Shown one piece after another: positions 1 through 7,528 of a stretch of 64,000 bases of DNA (the stretch's first letter is position 1; each line of letters opens with the position of its first letter). The notes under the pieces are model-generated. The model did not search any database. It saw only the letters and a program-made list of their open reading frames with translations, and was not told the DNA's origin. A program made the position numbers and the translations under genes. This DNA is from Paramesorhizobium leguminum. Its GTDB lineage: Bacteria; Pseudomonadota; Alphaproteobacteria; Rhizobiales; Rhizobiaceae. The stretch spans positions 62,001 through 126,000 of the forward strand of contig NZ_QJTF01000001.1 in NCBI RefSeq assembly GCF_003217235.1, given 5' to 3'.

Positions 1-139
1 CATCGGCTGTGCTCGTCCACTCAGCCTTGCTTACTTCATCGAACCATGCGTCGAGCGCGGCCTTGACAGCCGGTTGATCCTTTTGGCTCGCCAGACCCGC
101 GATGAATTCTCTCAAGGTGCGCCGGGCGATAATTCTCAT
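1..139 (-). CDS. higB: HigB-family type II toxin (mRNA interferase), 3' part outside the window
   Basis: This partial gene reads leftwards off the window edge; 46 codons are visible from an ATG at 139. The N-terminus begins MRIIARRTLREF and continues with AALDAWFDEVSKAEW, which matches the start of the HigB toxin family (M-R-I-I-A-x-x-T-L-R-E-F ... AL-x-x-W-x-x-E-x-x-x-A-x-W). Members are ribosome-dependent RNases that cleave mRNA and are neutralised by a downstream HigA antitoxin with an HTH domain. That antitoxin would lie to the left and cannot be seen. No Shine-Dalgarno sequence precedes the ATG (AAAGCC only), and a good promoter ends 6 bases upstream, so the mRNA may be leaderless. The family call is firm; activity is inferred. 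Confidence 0.82.
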   Translation of the reverse strand, partial: MRIIARRTLREFIAGLASQKDQPAVKAALDAWFDEVSKAEWTSTAD

Positions 140-145
140 GGCTTT

Positions 146-174
146 ATTATAGGACGAGACCAAAATGGTCGCAA
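146..174 (-). promoter_or_regulatory. Sigma-70-type promoter of higB with an inverted repeat in the spacer
   Basis: On the minus strand TTGCGA (174-169) and TATAAT (151-146) are separated by exactly 17 bases. The spacer holds the inverted repeat GACCA-TTT-TGGTC (158-170), which overlaps the end of the -35 box and is well placed for autorepression by the HigBA complex. The expected transcription start falls on or next to the ATG at 139. The elements are seen directly; their function is inferred. Confidence 0.6.
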
Positions 175-196
175 TGGAAAAATCATCGTCATAGCC

Positions 197-937
197 CTAA
201 GCTCCCCAATCCCCTACCGTCGCCTGCATCAGCGCCAGCGCCGCCACGGCTGCCGTATCGGCGCGGAGTATCCGGGGCCCTAGCGGAATGGCCGTGACGA
301 AGGGCAGGCGGTTGAGGAGGGCGCGCTCCTGTTCGGAAAACCCGCCTTCCGGGCCGATGAGTAGGCCGAGCGGTCCCGGCTGAAGCGACTGCAGGATCGG
401 CAGGGGATTGTCCGTCTCGTGCGCTTCGTCGCAGAAGATCAGCCGGCGGGAGGGATCCCATTCATCGATGAGCCGGTCGAGTTTCGCCGCCTCGCGGCAT
501 TCCGGCAGGTTCAATACGCCGCATTGCTCGGCGGCTTCAACCGCATTGGCGCGAATGCGCTCGATGCCGATCTTTGGAACCTGCGTGTGCTGGGTGATGA
601 CAGGTTGCAGCACGCCCACGCCCATCTCTACGGCCTTCTGCACCATGTAATCCAGCCGCCCCTGCTTGAGCGGCGCGAAGCAATAGATGAGATCCGGCAG
701 TGAAGTCTGCGCCCGGGTCTGTTCGACCACGCCGAGCCTGACGCGCTTTTTTCCCTCGAGGTGGATCGTCGCCTTCCACTCACCGTCCGCCCCATTGAAG
801 AGGAGGACGGTATCCCCATTCTTCATCCGCAGCACGTTTGTCAGATAATGCGCTGCCTCCGCTGGCGGCTCGACATGGCTGCCGGCGGTAAGCGGGGTAT
901 TGATGAACAGTCTCTGCATTCTGTAGTTTGCACGCAT
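197..937 (-). CDS. rsmE: 16S rRNA (uracil-1498-N3)-methyltransferase RsmE
   Basis: 246 residues, the usual RsmE length. The enzyme uses S-adenosylmethionine to methylate U1498 of 16S rRNA in the 30S subunit. The N-terminal PUA-like part contains [13 protein letters not shown]. The C-terminal SPOUT (trefoil knot) part contains [13 protein letters not shown] and the closing motif [16 protein letters not shown], which form the SAM-binding knot in this family. An internal ATG at 919 ([10 protein letters not shown]) is an equally good start by homology; neither ATG has a strong ribosome-binding site. The gene stands alone between the toxin gene and a 750-base mostly non-coding stretch. The family assignment is secure. 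Confidence 0.93.
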   Translation of the reverse strand: MRANYRMQRLFINTPLTAGSHVEPPAEAAHYLTNVLRMKNGDTVLLFNGADGEWKATIHLEGKKRVRLGVVEQTRAQTSLPDLIYCFAPLKQGRLDYMVQKAVEMGVGVLQPVITQHTQVPKIGIERIRANAVEAAEQCGVLNLPECREAAKLDRLIDEWDPSRRLIFCDEAHETDNPLPILQSLQPGPLGLLIGPEGGFSEQERALLNRLPFVTAIPLGPRILRADTAAVAALALMQATVGDWGA

Positions 938-1176
938 ACCGTAACCGATGACAGAGCAAGGGCCGCGTGGTCAAGCCGGAGCTTTTTCAGTCGTGCGGAA
1001 CAAATGTTGCATTTTTGCTACGGCAAATGGCCAAAGCCGTTTAATCAGTGGATATTTGGAATCCCGAAAGAGCTGTTTAGTTGTCTGTAAGAAATTCCAT
1101 GTGTACTGACCGGACGCGTATCGGGCTTGCTGCTTCGACGCAATCATATCATCGCCGTCTGTGGAGACACTACCAA

Positions 1177-1317
1177 ATGACCGCCAAGGGCGCCACGCTC
1201 CTTACCGTTCTCATGCTCTCCGCGATCCTTTTCATGGCGACCGGCATATTCACTGTCGATGCCGGCGGCCATCAGGCATCCAGCGATGGATACGGTGTCT
1301 CCTCCAATTTTCATTGA
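1177..1317 (+). CDS. Possible small single-pass membrane protein (46 residues)
   Basis: An ATG at 1177 preceded by GGAG with a 10-base gap opens a 46-codon frame. After MTAKGAT comes a hydrophobic stretch (LLTVLMLSAILFMATGIF, roughly residues 8-25) and then a polar glycine/serine-rich tail ending in FH. This is compatible with one membrane span or an uncleaved signal anchor. I do not recognise a family. The surrounding 750 bases hold no other convincing gene. It could be spurious; the ribosome-binding site and hydropathy are the only support. Confidence 0.4.
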   Translation: MTAKGATLLTVLMLSAILFMATGIFTVDAGGHQASSDGYGVSSNFH

Positions 1318-1607
1318 TTTATCGCCCCTCGGGTCTCTCGCCCTTTTCCCAAATAGGGCCGACCTTTTTCCCAATAAGGAATGGGGCCATAGAGATCAGC
1401 GAGATAATTGATGAAAAGCTGCGTCGCCTCCTGGACCGGGTAGGGCGGCGAGCACACGCTCGCAATAATTCCGGCAACATCCGCTTGTCGTTTGTCCCAG
1501 AAAAGGGAAACGGCTTCAACCGTCTGCCCGATATGAAATGTTTACAAGTCTGGCAGCCAAGAGCTAACTGTATTTAGCGCGTTTCTTATGGAATTCGTGC
1601 CAAGCGC
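1318..1607. other. Gene-free stretch between the small ORF and repeat D1
   Basis: Open frames on both strands here are rich in Arg and Ser, lack family resemblance and look like chance frames. A near-direct repeat of TTTTCCCAA occurs around 1345-1380. No tRNA, terminator or recognisable gene is visible. Confidence 0.4.
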
Positions 1608-1655
1608 CCTCGTGGTTCGAGGCTCCGCTTCGCTCCGCAACCTCTCCATGAGGGA
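1608..1655. repeat. Short intergenic repeat, family D (partial copy)
   Basis: This contains CCTCGTGGTTCGAGGCTC and the sequence CCATGAGGGAGGTG. It is a truncated copy of the larger palindromes at 23715-23846 and 35496-35631. It sits in the leader of glcD and ends about 30 bases before the start codon. Confidence 0.7.
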
Positions 1656-1685
1656 GGTGAAGCGCACGACAATGCGGGAGGAAAC

Positions 1686-3182
1686 ATGTCCGGATTGACG
1701 CTGCCGAAGGCAAACAGCGCCACGCTTGCGCGTCGCGCCGAGATTGTCGCCGAGTTGCGCGATATCGTACCTGGCGAGGGCGTTGTCGATGCGACCAATG
1801 AAATGCGCGTGTTCGAGTCCGACGGGCTGACCGCATATCGGCAATTGCCGCTGGTCGTCGTCCTGCCCCAGACCGTGCGCCAGGTCTCGCGCATTCTCAA
1901 ATATTGCCACGATCATGACATTCGCGTCGTGCCGCGCGGTTCCGGCACCTCGCTGTCCGGCGGCGCGCTGCCGCTGGAGGACGCGGTGCTTCTGGTCATG
2001 TCGCGCTTCAACCGCATTCTGGAAGTCGATTTCGCTAACCGTGTCGCGGTGGTGCAGCCGGGCGTGACCAATCTTGGCATCACCCGCGCGGTGGAGCACG
2101 AGGGTTTTTATTATGCCCCCGATCCCTCCTCGCAGATCGCCTGCTCCATCGGGGGCAACGTCGCGGAAAATTCCGGCGGCGTGCACTGCCTGAAATATGG
2201 GCTGACGGCCAACAATGTTCTAGGCATCGAGATGGTGTTGATGAATGGCGAGGTGATCCGGCTGGGCGGCAAGCATCTGGACGCTGAGGGCTATGATCTG
2301 CTCGGCCTGATGACAGGTTCGGAAGGGCTGCTCGGGGTCGTCACGGAAGTCACCGTTCGCATCCTGCAAAAGCCGGAAACGGCGCGCGCGGTGCTCATCG
2401 GCTTCCCCTCCAGCGAGGCGGCGGGGCAATGCGTCGCCGATATCATCGCCGCCGGCATCATTCCGGGCGGCATGGAGATGATGGACCGCCCAGCCATCCA
2501 CGCGGCGGAAGATTTCGTCCATGCCGGCTATCCGCTTGATGTCGAGGCGTTGCTGATCGTTGAGCTGGATGGTCCGCAGGTGGAGGTCGATCATCTGATC
2601 GCCATGGTCGAGGACATCGCGGCGAAGAATGGAGCGGCGACCTGCACCGTGTCGCAATCGGAAGAACAGCGCATGGCGTTCTGGGCCGGTCGCAAGGCGG
2701 CCTTTCCGGCGGTCGGGCGCATTTCGCCCGATTATTACTGCATGGATGGCACGATTCCGCGCAAGGAACTGCCGAAGGTGTTGGCCGGGATGCGCGAGCT
2801 CTCGGAAAAATACGGCCTGCGCGTCGCCAATGTCTTTCACGCAGGCGACGGCAATCTGCACCCGCTCATCCTCTACGATGCGAATATTCCGGGTGAACTG
2901 GAGAAAGCCGAAGCCTTCGGCGCGGACATTCTCCGGCTTTGCGTGAAAGTCGGCGGCGTTCTCACCGGCGAGCACGGCGTCGGCATCGAAAAGCGTGACC
3001 TGATGCCGGAAATGTTCAACGAAACCGACCTGAACCAGCAAATCCGCGTCAAATGCGCCTTCGATGAGAAGCACCTCCTCAACCCGGGCAAGGTCTTCCC
3101 GCAACTCCACCGCTGCGCCGAACTGGGCCGGATGCACATCCATCGCGGACAGGTGGCGTTTCCGGATATTCCGAGGTTTTGA
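1686..3182 (+). CDS. glcD: Glycolate oxidase FAD-linked subunit GlcD
   Basis: 498 residues, the usual GlcD length. It is the flavin-containing catalytic subunit of the membrane-associated glycolate dehydrogenase, which oxidises glycolate to glyoxylate. The N-terminal FAD-binding PCMH domain (roughly residues 45-220) shows RGSGTSLSGGALP and IGGNVAENSGG. The C-terminal FAD-oxidase domain carries HAGDGNLHPLI and GGVLTGEHGVGIEKRD. The start is supported by GGGAGG seven bases upstream. About 25 residues follow the usual C-terminal NPGKVFP motif. glcE and glcF follow in the same direction, so the three subunits probably form one operon, although repeats lie in both gaps. No glcC-type regulator is visible nearby. 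Confidence 0.95.
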   Translation: MSGLTLPKANSATLARRAEIVAELRDIVPGEGVVDATNEMRVFESDGLTAYRQLPLVVVLPQTVRQVSRILKYCHDHDIRVVPRGSGTSLSGGALPLEDAVLLVMSRFNRILEVDFANRVAVVQPGVTNLGITRAVEHEGFYYAPDPSSQIACSIGGNVAENSGGVHCLKYGLTANNVLGIEMVLMNGEVIRLGGKHLDAEGYDLLGLMTGSEGLLGVVTEVTVRILQKPETARAVLIGFPSSEAAGQCVADIIAAGIIPGGMEMMDRPAIHAAEDFVHAGYPLDVEALLIVELDGPQVEVDHLIAMVEDIAAKNGAATCTVSQSEEQRMAFWAGRKAAFPAVGRISPDYYCMDGTIPRKELPKVLAGMRELSEKYGLRVANVFHAGDGNLHPLILYDANIPGELEKAEAFGADILRLCVKVGGVLTGEHGVGIEKRDLMPEMFNETDLNQQIRVKCAFDEKHLLNPGKVFPQLHRCAELGRMHIHRGQVAFPDIPRF

Positions 3183-3201
3183 ACGTGGTTTCTCTGTCAT
3201 C

Positions 3202-3361
3202 CCACCCCCCTCTGGCTTGCCAGCCATCTCCCCCTCAAGGGGGGAGATCACGCTTTCATCAATGCGGGCATCAGTCGCCGACATTCAAGAATGAGCCGCA
3301 GAGGCCGTATCAGCTAATCTCCCCCCTTGAGGGGGAGATGCCCGGCAGGGCAGAGGGGGGT
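3202..3361. repeat. Palindromic repeat, family B, copy 1
   Basis: Two inverted arms are present. The left arm runs CACCCCCCTCTGG..., then CATCTCCCCCTCAAGGGGG; the right arm is the complement and ends GGCAGAGGGGGGTGAG. About 75 bases separate them. The left arm here reads TGGCTTGCCAGCC instead of the GCCCTGCCGGGC found in other copies. The element lies between glcD and glcE and could affect message stability. Confidence 0.85.
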
Positions 3362-3390
3362 GAGATCGAAAGGCTCCCAAAGGGGGCAAT

Positions 3391-4596
3391 ATGACCACCT
3401 CCGCCCCTACAACCGAAGCAGCCGTCCTCGAAGCGGTGCAACGGGCTCTGGCGGAAGAAACCCCGCTGGAAATAATCGGCCATGGCTCCAAGCGCGCCAT
3501 TGGCAGGCCCACGCAGACCGAACACATCATCGATCTCTCCAGCCTTTCCGGCGTCACACTCTACGAGCCGGAAGAACTGGTCCTCTCGGCAAAAGCCGGA
3601 ACCCCGCTTGCTGCAATTGAGGCGTTGCTGGCCCAAAACGGTCAGTGCCTCCAATTCGAGCCGATGGATTACGGTCCGCTTCTGGGCGGCGAGGCGGGCA
3701 GGGGAACGATCGGCGGTGTTCTCGCCACGAACGCAAGCGGCCCGCGGCGATTGAAGAGCGGCGCGGCGCGCGACCATATTCTGGGCGTACGCGTCGTCTC
3801 GGGCCGGGGCGAGATCTTCAAATCCGGCGGACGCGTGGTGAAAAACGTCACCGGCTATGACCTTTCCAAAGGCATGGCCGGCTCATGGGGCACGCTTGGC
3901 ATCTTGACCGAAGTCACCTTCAAGGTGCTGCCTGCGTCCGAGACTGAGACGACGCTCGCCATCCGGGGCCTTGAAGAGGAGGAGGCGGCACGGGCCATGG
4001 CGATTGCTCTTGGATCGAGCGGCGAGGTTTCGGCTGCCGCCCATCTGCCTGTTACCGTCACCGGCAAGGTGATCGGCGGCGCACTGTCGGGGAAGGCCTC
4101 GACATTGCTGCGGCTGGAGGGCTTCGCGCCCTCGGTCAAGGACCGCGCGGAAAAGCTCAAGGCGCTTCTGCATCCGGCGGGCGAAATCGATGAAATCACG
4201 GAAGCGCAATCACGTCGTCTCTGGCGTGAGATCCGCGATTGCCTGCCCTTCGCCGATGGCACCCAACGCTGCATCTGGCGCGTCTCGATGGCGCCGATGG
4301 AGGCGCATAAGATGGTCGCGAATCTGCGCCTGGGTGCCGGCGTCGATGCGTTTTATGATTGGCAGGGCGGCCTTGTCTGGCTGCGCATGGAGGCCGATCC
4401 TGAGCCGGTGGCGCTGCGCCGCCTGATCGCCCATTTCGGCGGTGGCCATGCTACGCTGGTGCGCGCGCCTCCCGGGATGCGCGCAAGCATCGAGGTGTTT
4501 CAGCCACAGCCGCCGGCGCTCGCCGCCCTGTCGCAACGGCTCAAGCACCAGTTTGACCCGAAGGGCATTCTCAATCCGGGCCGTATCACCGCTTGA
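3391..4596 (+). CDS. glcE: Glycolate oxidase FAD-binding subunit GlcE
   Basis: 401 residues. This second flavoprotein-like subunit of glycolate dehydrogenase is related to GlcD but shorter. The PCMH-type FAD-binding fold is marked by GRGTIGGVLATNASGPRR and by GGRVVKNVTGYDLSK, a GlcE hallmark. The C-terminus ends FDPKGILNPGRIT, as in the family. The start has AGGGGGC with suitable spacing. The TGA stop is also the first three bases of the following repeat (TGATCCC), so the repeat abuts or supplies the stop codon. It is needed with GlcD and GlcF for enzyme activity, as known for E. coli. Confidence 0.93.
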   Translation: MTTSAPTTEAAVLEAVQRALAEETPLEIIGHGSKRAIGRPTQTEHIIDLSSLSGVTLYEPEELVLSAKAGTPLAAIEALLAQNGQCLQFEPMDYGPLLGGEAGRGTIGGVLATNASGPRRLKSGAARDHILGVRVVSGRGEIFKSGGRVVKNVTGYDLSKGMAGSWGTLGILTEVTFKVLPASETETTLAIRGLEEEEAARAMAIALGSSGEVSAAAHLPVTVTGKVIGGALSGKASTLLRLEGFAPSVKDRAEKLKALLHPAGEIDEITEAQSRRLWREIRDCLPFADGTQRCIWRVSMAPMEAHKMVANLRLGAGVDAFYDWQGGLVWLRMEADPEPVALRRLIAHFGGGHATLVRAPPGMRASIEVFQPQPPALAALSQRLKHQFDPKGILNPGRITA

Positions 4597-4650
4597 TCCC
4601 AAAAAGTTGCAGACTTTTTGGATAAGATCATGCGGCAGAGAACAAGGTTT
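4594..4650 (+). repeat. Palindromic repeat, family A, copy 1
   Basis: The core AAAAAGTTGCAGACTTTTT is an imperfect hairpin flanked by TGATCC and GATAAGATCATGCGG. The same unit recurs at 19243, 29953, 32370-32573, 44015-44178, 51114, 51376 (minus) and 55857. This copy links the stop of glcE to the leader of glcF; AAGG near its end may serve as the glcF ribosome-binding site. Confidence 0.88.
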
Positions 4651-4655
4651 TAGAT

Positions 4656-5975
4656 ATGCAGACCACTTTCACGCCCGAGCAACTGCGCGATCCTGCGATA
4701 GCAGGATCCGAAAAGATTCTGCGCAATTGCGTCCATTGCGGCTTCTGCACGGCCACCTGCCCAACCTATGTGACGCTGGGCAACGAGCTCGATAGCCCGC
4801 GCGGGCGCATCTACCTCATCAAGGACATGCTGGAAAACGACCGTCCGGCGGATGCTGAGACCGTCAAGCACATCGACCGCTGCCTGTCCTGCCTTGCCTG
4901 CATGACCACATGTCCCTCCGGCGTCAATTATATGCATCTGGTGGATCATGCGCGCGCCCATATCGAAAAGACCTACAAGCGCCCGCTGATGAACCGGCTG
5001 ACGCGAGCGGTTCTCGCCTTCGTGCTGCCTCATCCCACGCGATTCCGTGCAGCCCTTGCCGCGGCGAAGCTGGGCCGTCCTCTCGCCGGCCTGTTTCGGT
5101 CCGTGCCTGCATTAAAACCGTTGGCGGCCATGCTGGACCTAGCCCCGCGCGTCCTCCCGGCAAAATCAGCCTCCGCCGGGCCGGGAACGCACAAGCCCAA
5201 TGCCGCGCCGCGCGGGCGCGTCGCCCTGTTGACCGGCTGCGCGCAACCCGTGCTGAACCCCGGCATCAACGAAGCGACGATCAGGCTGCTCACGAGGGTC
5301 GGCATCGAGGTGGTGGTGCCGAAAGGGGAGGGCTGCTGCGGCTCGCTGGTGCATCATATGGGGCGCGAGGAACAGGCGCTAAGCGACGCCCGGCGCAATG
5401 TCGATGTCTGGACCCGCGAGATCGACAATGGCGGTCTCGACGCGATCATCGTCACCGCATCCGGCTGTGGCACGACGATCAAAGATTACGGCCATATGCT
5501 GCGCCTCGATCCTGCCTATAAGGACAAGGCGGAAAGGGTTTCAGCGCTGGCGAAGGACATCACGGAATATCTGGCCGATCTCGACCTGCCCGCGCCGGAA
5601 AAGCCAGCCGGCCTCACCGTCGCCTACCATTCCGCTTGTTCCATGCAGCACGGCCAGAAGATCACCCGTCAGCCGAAGGCGCTCTTGGCGCGGGCAGGCT
5701 TCATCGTAAAGGAACCGGCGGAAGGCCATCTGTGCTGCGGCTCCGCCGGCACCTACAACATCATGCAGCCGGAAATCGCCCGGCGCCTGCGCGACCGCAA
5801 GGTGAGGAATATCGAGGCCACGGGCGCCGATCTCATCGCCACCGGCAATATCGGCTGCATTACCCAGATCGCCTCGGGATCAAAGCTGCCGATTGTGCAT
5901 ACAGTAGAGTTGCTAGATTGGGCCTATGGCGGGCCGGAGATAGAAGGGCTGGGACATGCCCGGATAAGGGCGTGA
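4656..5975 (+). CDS. glcF: Glycolate oxidase iron-sulfur subunit GlcF
   Basis: 439 residues. It is the electron-transfer subunit that passes electrons from the flavin subunits to the membrane quinone pool. Two 4Fe-4S motifs are visible near the N-terminus: C25-x2-C28-x2-C31-x3-CP and a second CLSCLACMTTCPSG near residues 77-90. Two cysteine-rich CCG-type domains follow (GEGCCGSLVHHMG and HLCCGSAGTYNIM), as in heterodisulfide-reductase-like subunits. It is the last gene of the glc block; downstream genes are on the other strand. Length and domain order match GlcF. Confidence 0.94.
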   Translation: MQTTFTPEQLRDPAIAGSEKILRNCVHCGFCTATCPTYVTLGNELDSPRGRIYLIKDMLENDRPADAETVKHIDRCLSCLACMTTCPSGVNYMHLVDHARAHIEKTYKRPLMNRLTRAVLAFVLPHPTRFRAALAAAKLGRPLAGLFRSVPALKPLAAMLDLAPRVLPAKSASAGPGTHKPNAAPRGRVALLTGCAQPVLNPGINEATIRLLTRVGIEVVVPKGEGCCGSLVHHMGREEQALSDARRNVDVWTREIDNGGLDAIIVTASGCGTTIKDYGHMLRLDPAYKDKAERVSALAKDITEYLADLDLPAPEKPAGLTVAYHSACSMQHGQKITRQPKALLARAGFIVKEPAEGHLCCGSAGTYNIMQPEIARRLRDRKVRNIEATGADLIATGNIGCITQIASGSKLPIVHTVELLDWAYGGPEIEGLGHARIRA

Positions 5976-5987
5976 CTTCGTGATGGT

Positions 5988-6098
5988 TCAGCGGCGAGGA
6001 CCCTTGGGGGTGTCCAAGGGAATGAAATGAACAGCAATCACAACGGCGATCATCATGACCACCGGAAGGGCCAGCGTTAGGTAAGTATAAATAGTCAT
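5988..6098 (-). CDS. Tiny membrane protein (36 residues), tandem copy 2
   Basis: A 36-codon frame encodes MTIYTYLTLALPVVMMI..., one hydrophobic helix, then a charged tail ending in PKGPRR. It closely resembles the frame at 6136-6246: same length, same IYxYLTLAxPVVMMI core and same RR end. Its upstream region also matches (GGACTGGACCG before ATG here, GGACTGGATCA there), so the duplication unit included the ribosome-binding region. Third gene of a minus-strand set with the 36- and 84-residue proteins. No known family recognised; synonymous and conservative differences between copies argue for coding. Confidence 0.6.
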   Translation of the reverse strand: MTIYTYLTLALPVVMMIAVVIAVHFIPLDTPKGPRR

Positions 6099-6135
6099 CG
6101 GTCCAGTCCGTTCAGATGCTGCTTCGTTGCAGAAT

Positions 6136-6246
6136 TTAGCGGCGGGGGCGCTTTGAGCTATCCAGGGGCATAAAATGAACAAAGACTATCACGCCGATCA
6201 TCATGACAACCGGAATGGCCAGCGTCAGGTAAGCGTAGATATTCAT
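6136..6246 (-). CDS. Tiny membrane protein (36 residues), tandem copy 1
   Basis: A 36-codon frame beginning MNIYAYLTLAIPVVMMIG has one transmembrane helix, then VHFMPLDSSKRPRR. Its ATG overlaps the TGA of the 84-residue gene upstream (ATGA), indicating translational coupling. AAAGGA lies about nine bases before the start. The paralogous frame at 5988-6098 follows after a 37-base gap. Function unknown; the arrangement resembles other small-protein operons whose products join membrane complexes, but that is only analogy. Confidence 0.62.
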   Translation of the reverse strand: MNIYAYLTLAIPVVMMIGVIVFVHFMPLDSSKRPRR

Positions 6247-6497
6247 TGATCCAGTCCTTTGAGATGCCTCGATGCATAATAATGTAGGACGAATCCAAGC
6301 ATGAAGCAAATGATTGCCGTGAGGACCATGGAAACAAAGGCCTCAGGGCGAACCGTTGGATCATACGCTACGCGGGTAATGGGCGTAAAGGTTCCAATCA
6401 GCAGAACGCCTATAGCCAATCCATTGATGAATGTCGCTTGCAGCTTGATCTTTTCCTTTATCGCATCGGATAGCTTCGTCGTTTCGTTGCCGCTCAT
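6243..6497 (-). CDS. Small membrane protein, two predicted helices (84 residues)
   Basis: The protein starts MSGNETTKLSDAIKEKIKLQ, a polar amphipathic N-terminus. Two hydrophobic segments follow, around residues 24-42 (FINGLAIGVLLIGTF) and 55-73 (FVSMVLTAIICFMLGFVLHY). The start is supported by GGGGG six bases upstream. The gene is first of a three-gene unit with overlapping stop/start to the 36-residue protein. I cannot name a family with confidence. The likely location is the inner membrane. Confidence 0.65.
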   Translation of the reverse strand: MSGNETTKLSDAIKEKIKLQATFINGLAIGVLLIGTFTPITRVAYDPTVRPEAFVSMVLTAIICFMLGFVLHYYASRHLKGLDQ

Positions 6498-6553
6498 GAA
6501 ATGCCCCCAATTTCATAAAGAAAGGGCCGGTTTCCCGGCCCACCCCCAACCCC

Positions 6554-7375
6554 TCACATACTATCCGGATGCGGGCCTATCCGCCCGTCATGGGCATTCA
6601 GGTCCGAAATCGTATCATGCTCCCCGGAACTGAGCCTGAAATCGAACACGTCGAAATTCTCCTGGATGCGCGAGGGCGTCGAGGATTTCGGGATGACGAT
6701 ATTGCCGATGTCGAGATGCCAGCGCAGGACGATCTGTGCCGTCGTCTTGCCGTGCTTGGCCGCGATCTGCTTCAGGACCGCGTTTTCCAATATCGTGCCT
6801 CGCCCGAGAGGGCTCCATGCCTCGGTGGCGATGCCCTTTTTCTCGTGGAAGACGCGCAGCTCGTTCTGCTGGAACTGCGGATGCAGTTCGATCTGGTTGA
6901 GCACCGGCGTGACGCCCGTTTCCTTGATGATACGTTCGAGATCGGCGATGCGGAAATTCGACACGCCGATGGATTTGACGAGGCCGTCTTCCCTGAGCTT
7001 GATCAGGGCGCGCCAGCTATCGGGAAAGCGGTCCTGCGCCGGCACCGGCCAATGGATCAGATAGAGATCGACATAGTCCGCGCCAAGCCGCTTAAGGCTG
7101 GCATCGAACGCCTTGAGCGCGGAATCATAGCCCTGGTCGGTGTTCCAGAGTTTCGTCGTAAGATAAATCTCGCCGCGCGGCAGGCTGGACTGCTTCAGCG
7201 CCTTGCCCACGCCTTCCTCGTTGCCGTAGGCCGCGGCGGTATCGATGTGCCGATAGCCCGTTTCGAGCGCTTTCCCGACGACGCCGGCCGCTTCGTCATT
7301 GCTCACTTGCCAGACACCGAAACCCAATTGCGGGATTTCGTGGCCGTCATTGAGCTTTATCCTGGGCATCGTCAT
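6554..7375 (-). CDS. Aldo/keto reductase (2,5-diketo-D-gluconate reductase-like)
   Basis: 273 residues from the chosen ATG; GGAG lies nine bases before it, whereas ATGs at 7381 and 7369 have poorer spacing. The family reduces carbonyls with NADPH on a TIM-barrel scaffold. The catalytic tetrad is visible: D and Y in DTAAAYGNEEGVG, K in TTKLW, H in LIHWPVP. Family signatures GVSNF and the late cofactor motif VIPKSSTPSRIQENFDVF are present. Length and motifs fit the short prokaryotic AKR5-like reductases. Substrate cannot be judged from sequence. It is monocistronic, downstream of a terminator that ends the L,D-transpeptidase transcript. Confidence 0.9.
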   Translation of the reverse strand: MTMPRIKLNDGHEIPQLGFGVWQVSNDEAAGVVGKALETGYRHIDTAAAYGNEEGVGKALKQSSLPRGEIYLTTKLWNTDQGYDSALKAFDASLKRLGADYVDLYLIHWPVPAQDRFPDSWRALIKLREDGLVKSIGVSNFRIADLERIIKETGVTPVLNQIELHPQFQQNELRVFHEKKGIATEAWSPLGRGTILENAVLKQIAAKHGKTTAQIVLRWHLDIGNIVIPKSSTPSRIQENFDVFDFRLSSGEHDTISDLNAHDGRIGPHPDSM

Positions 7376-7468
7376 GGTCATCCTCTCCTTTATTCTTACT
7401 TTCGGAATATCATAGGAAAAGGCTGTCCGGGACAAGAGCGATTAATCAAAACGAATAGAGCAAAAACG

Positions 7469-7502
7469 AAAAGGGCAGCCGGGTGTTCCCCGCTGCCCTT
7501 TT
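7469..7502 (-). terminator. Rho-independent terminator of the L,D-transpeptidase gene
   Basis: AAAAGGGCAGC (7469-7479) pairs with GCTGCCCTTTT (7492-7502). On the minus strand the hairpin is followed by CGTTTTTGC, and it lies 27 bases after the stop codon of the transpeptidase. Confidence 0.8.
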
Positions 7503-7528
7503 CGGTTGTTTTGCGGGTTTCCGCGGCT

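Noticed and set aside
1161..1577. 138-codon frame on the plus strand between rsmE and glcD
   Set aside because: Composition is rich in Arg, His and Ser with no family resemblance, and the stronger small frame at 1177 lies in another phase; it looks like a chance frame.
2220..3284. Long minus-strand frame opposite glcD
   Set aside because: It is the antisense shadow of a high-GC gene; its sequence has no motifs and glcD is unambiguous.
3202..3361. Family B palindromes considered as CRISPR repeats or insertion sequences
   Set aside because: They are isolated inverted pairs of variable loop, without spacers, transposase genes or target duplications that I could see.
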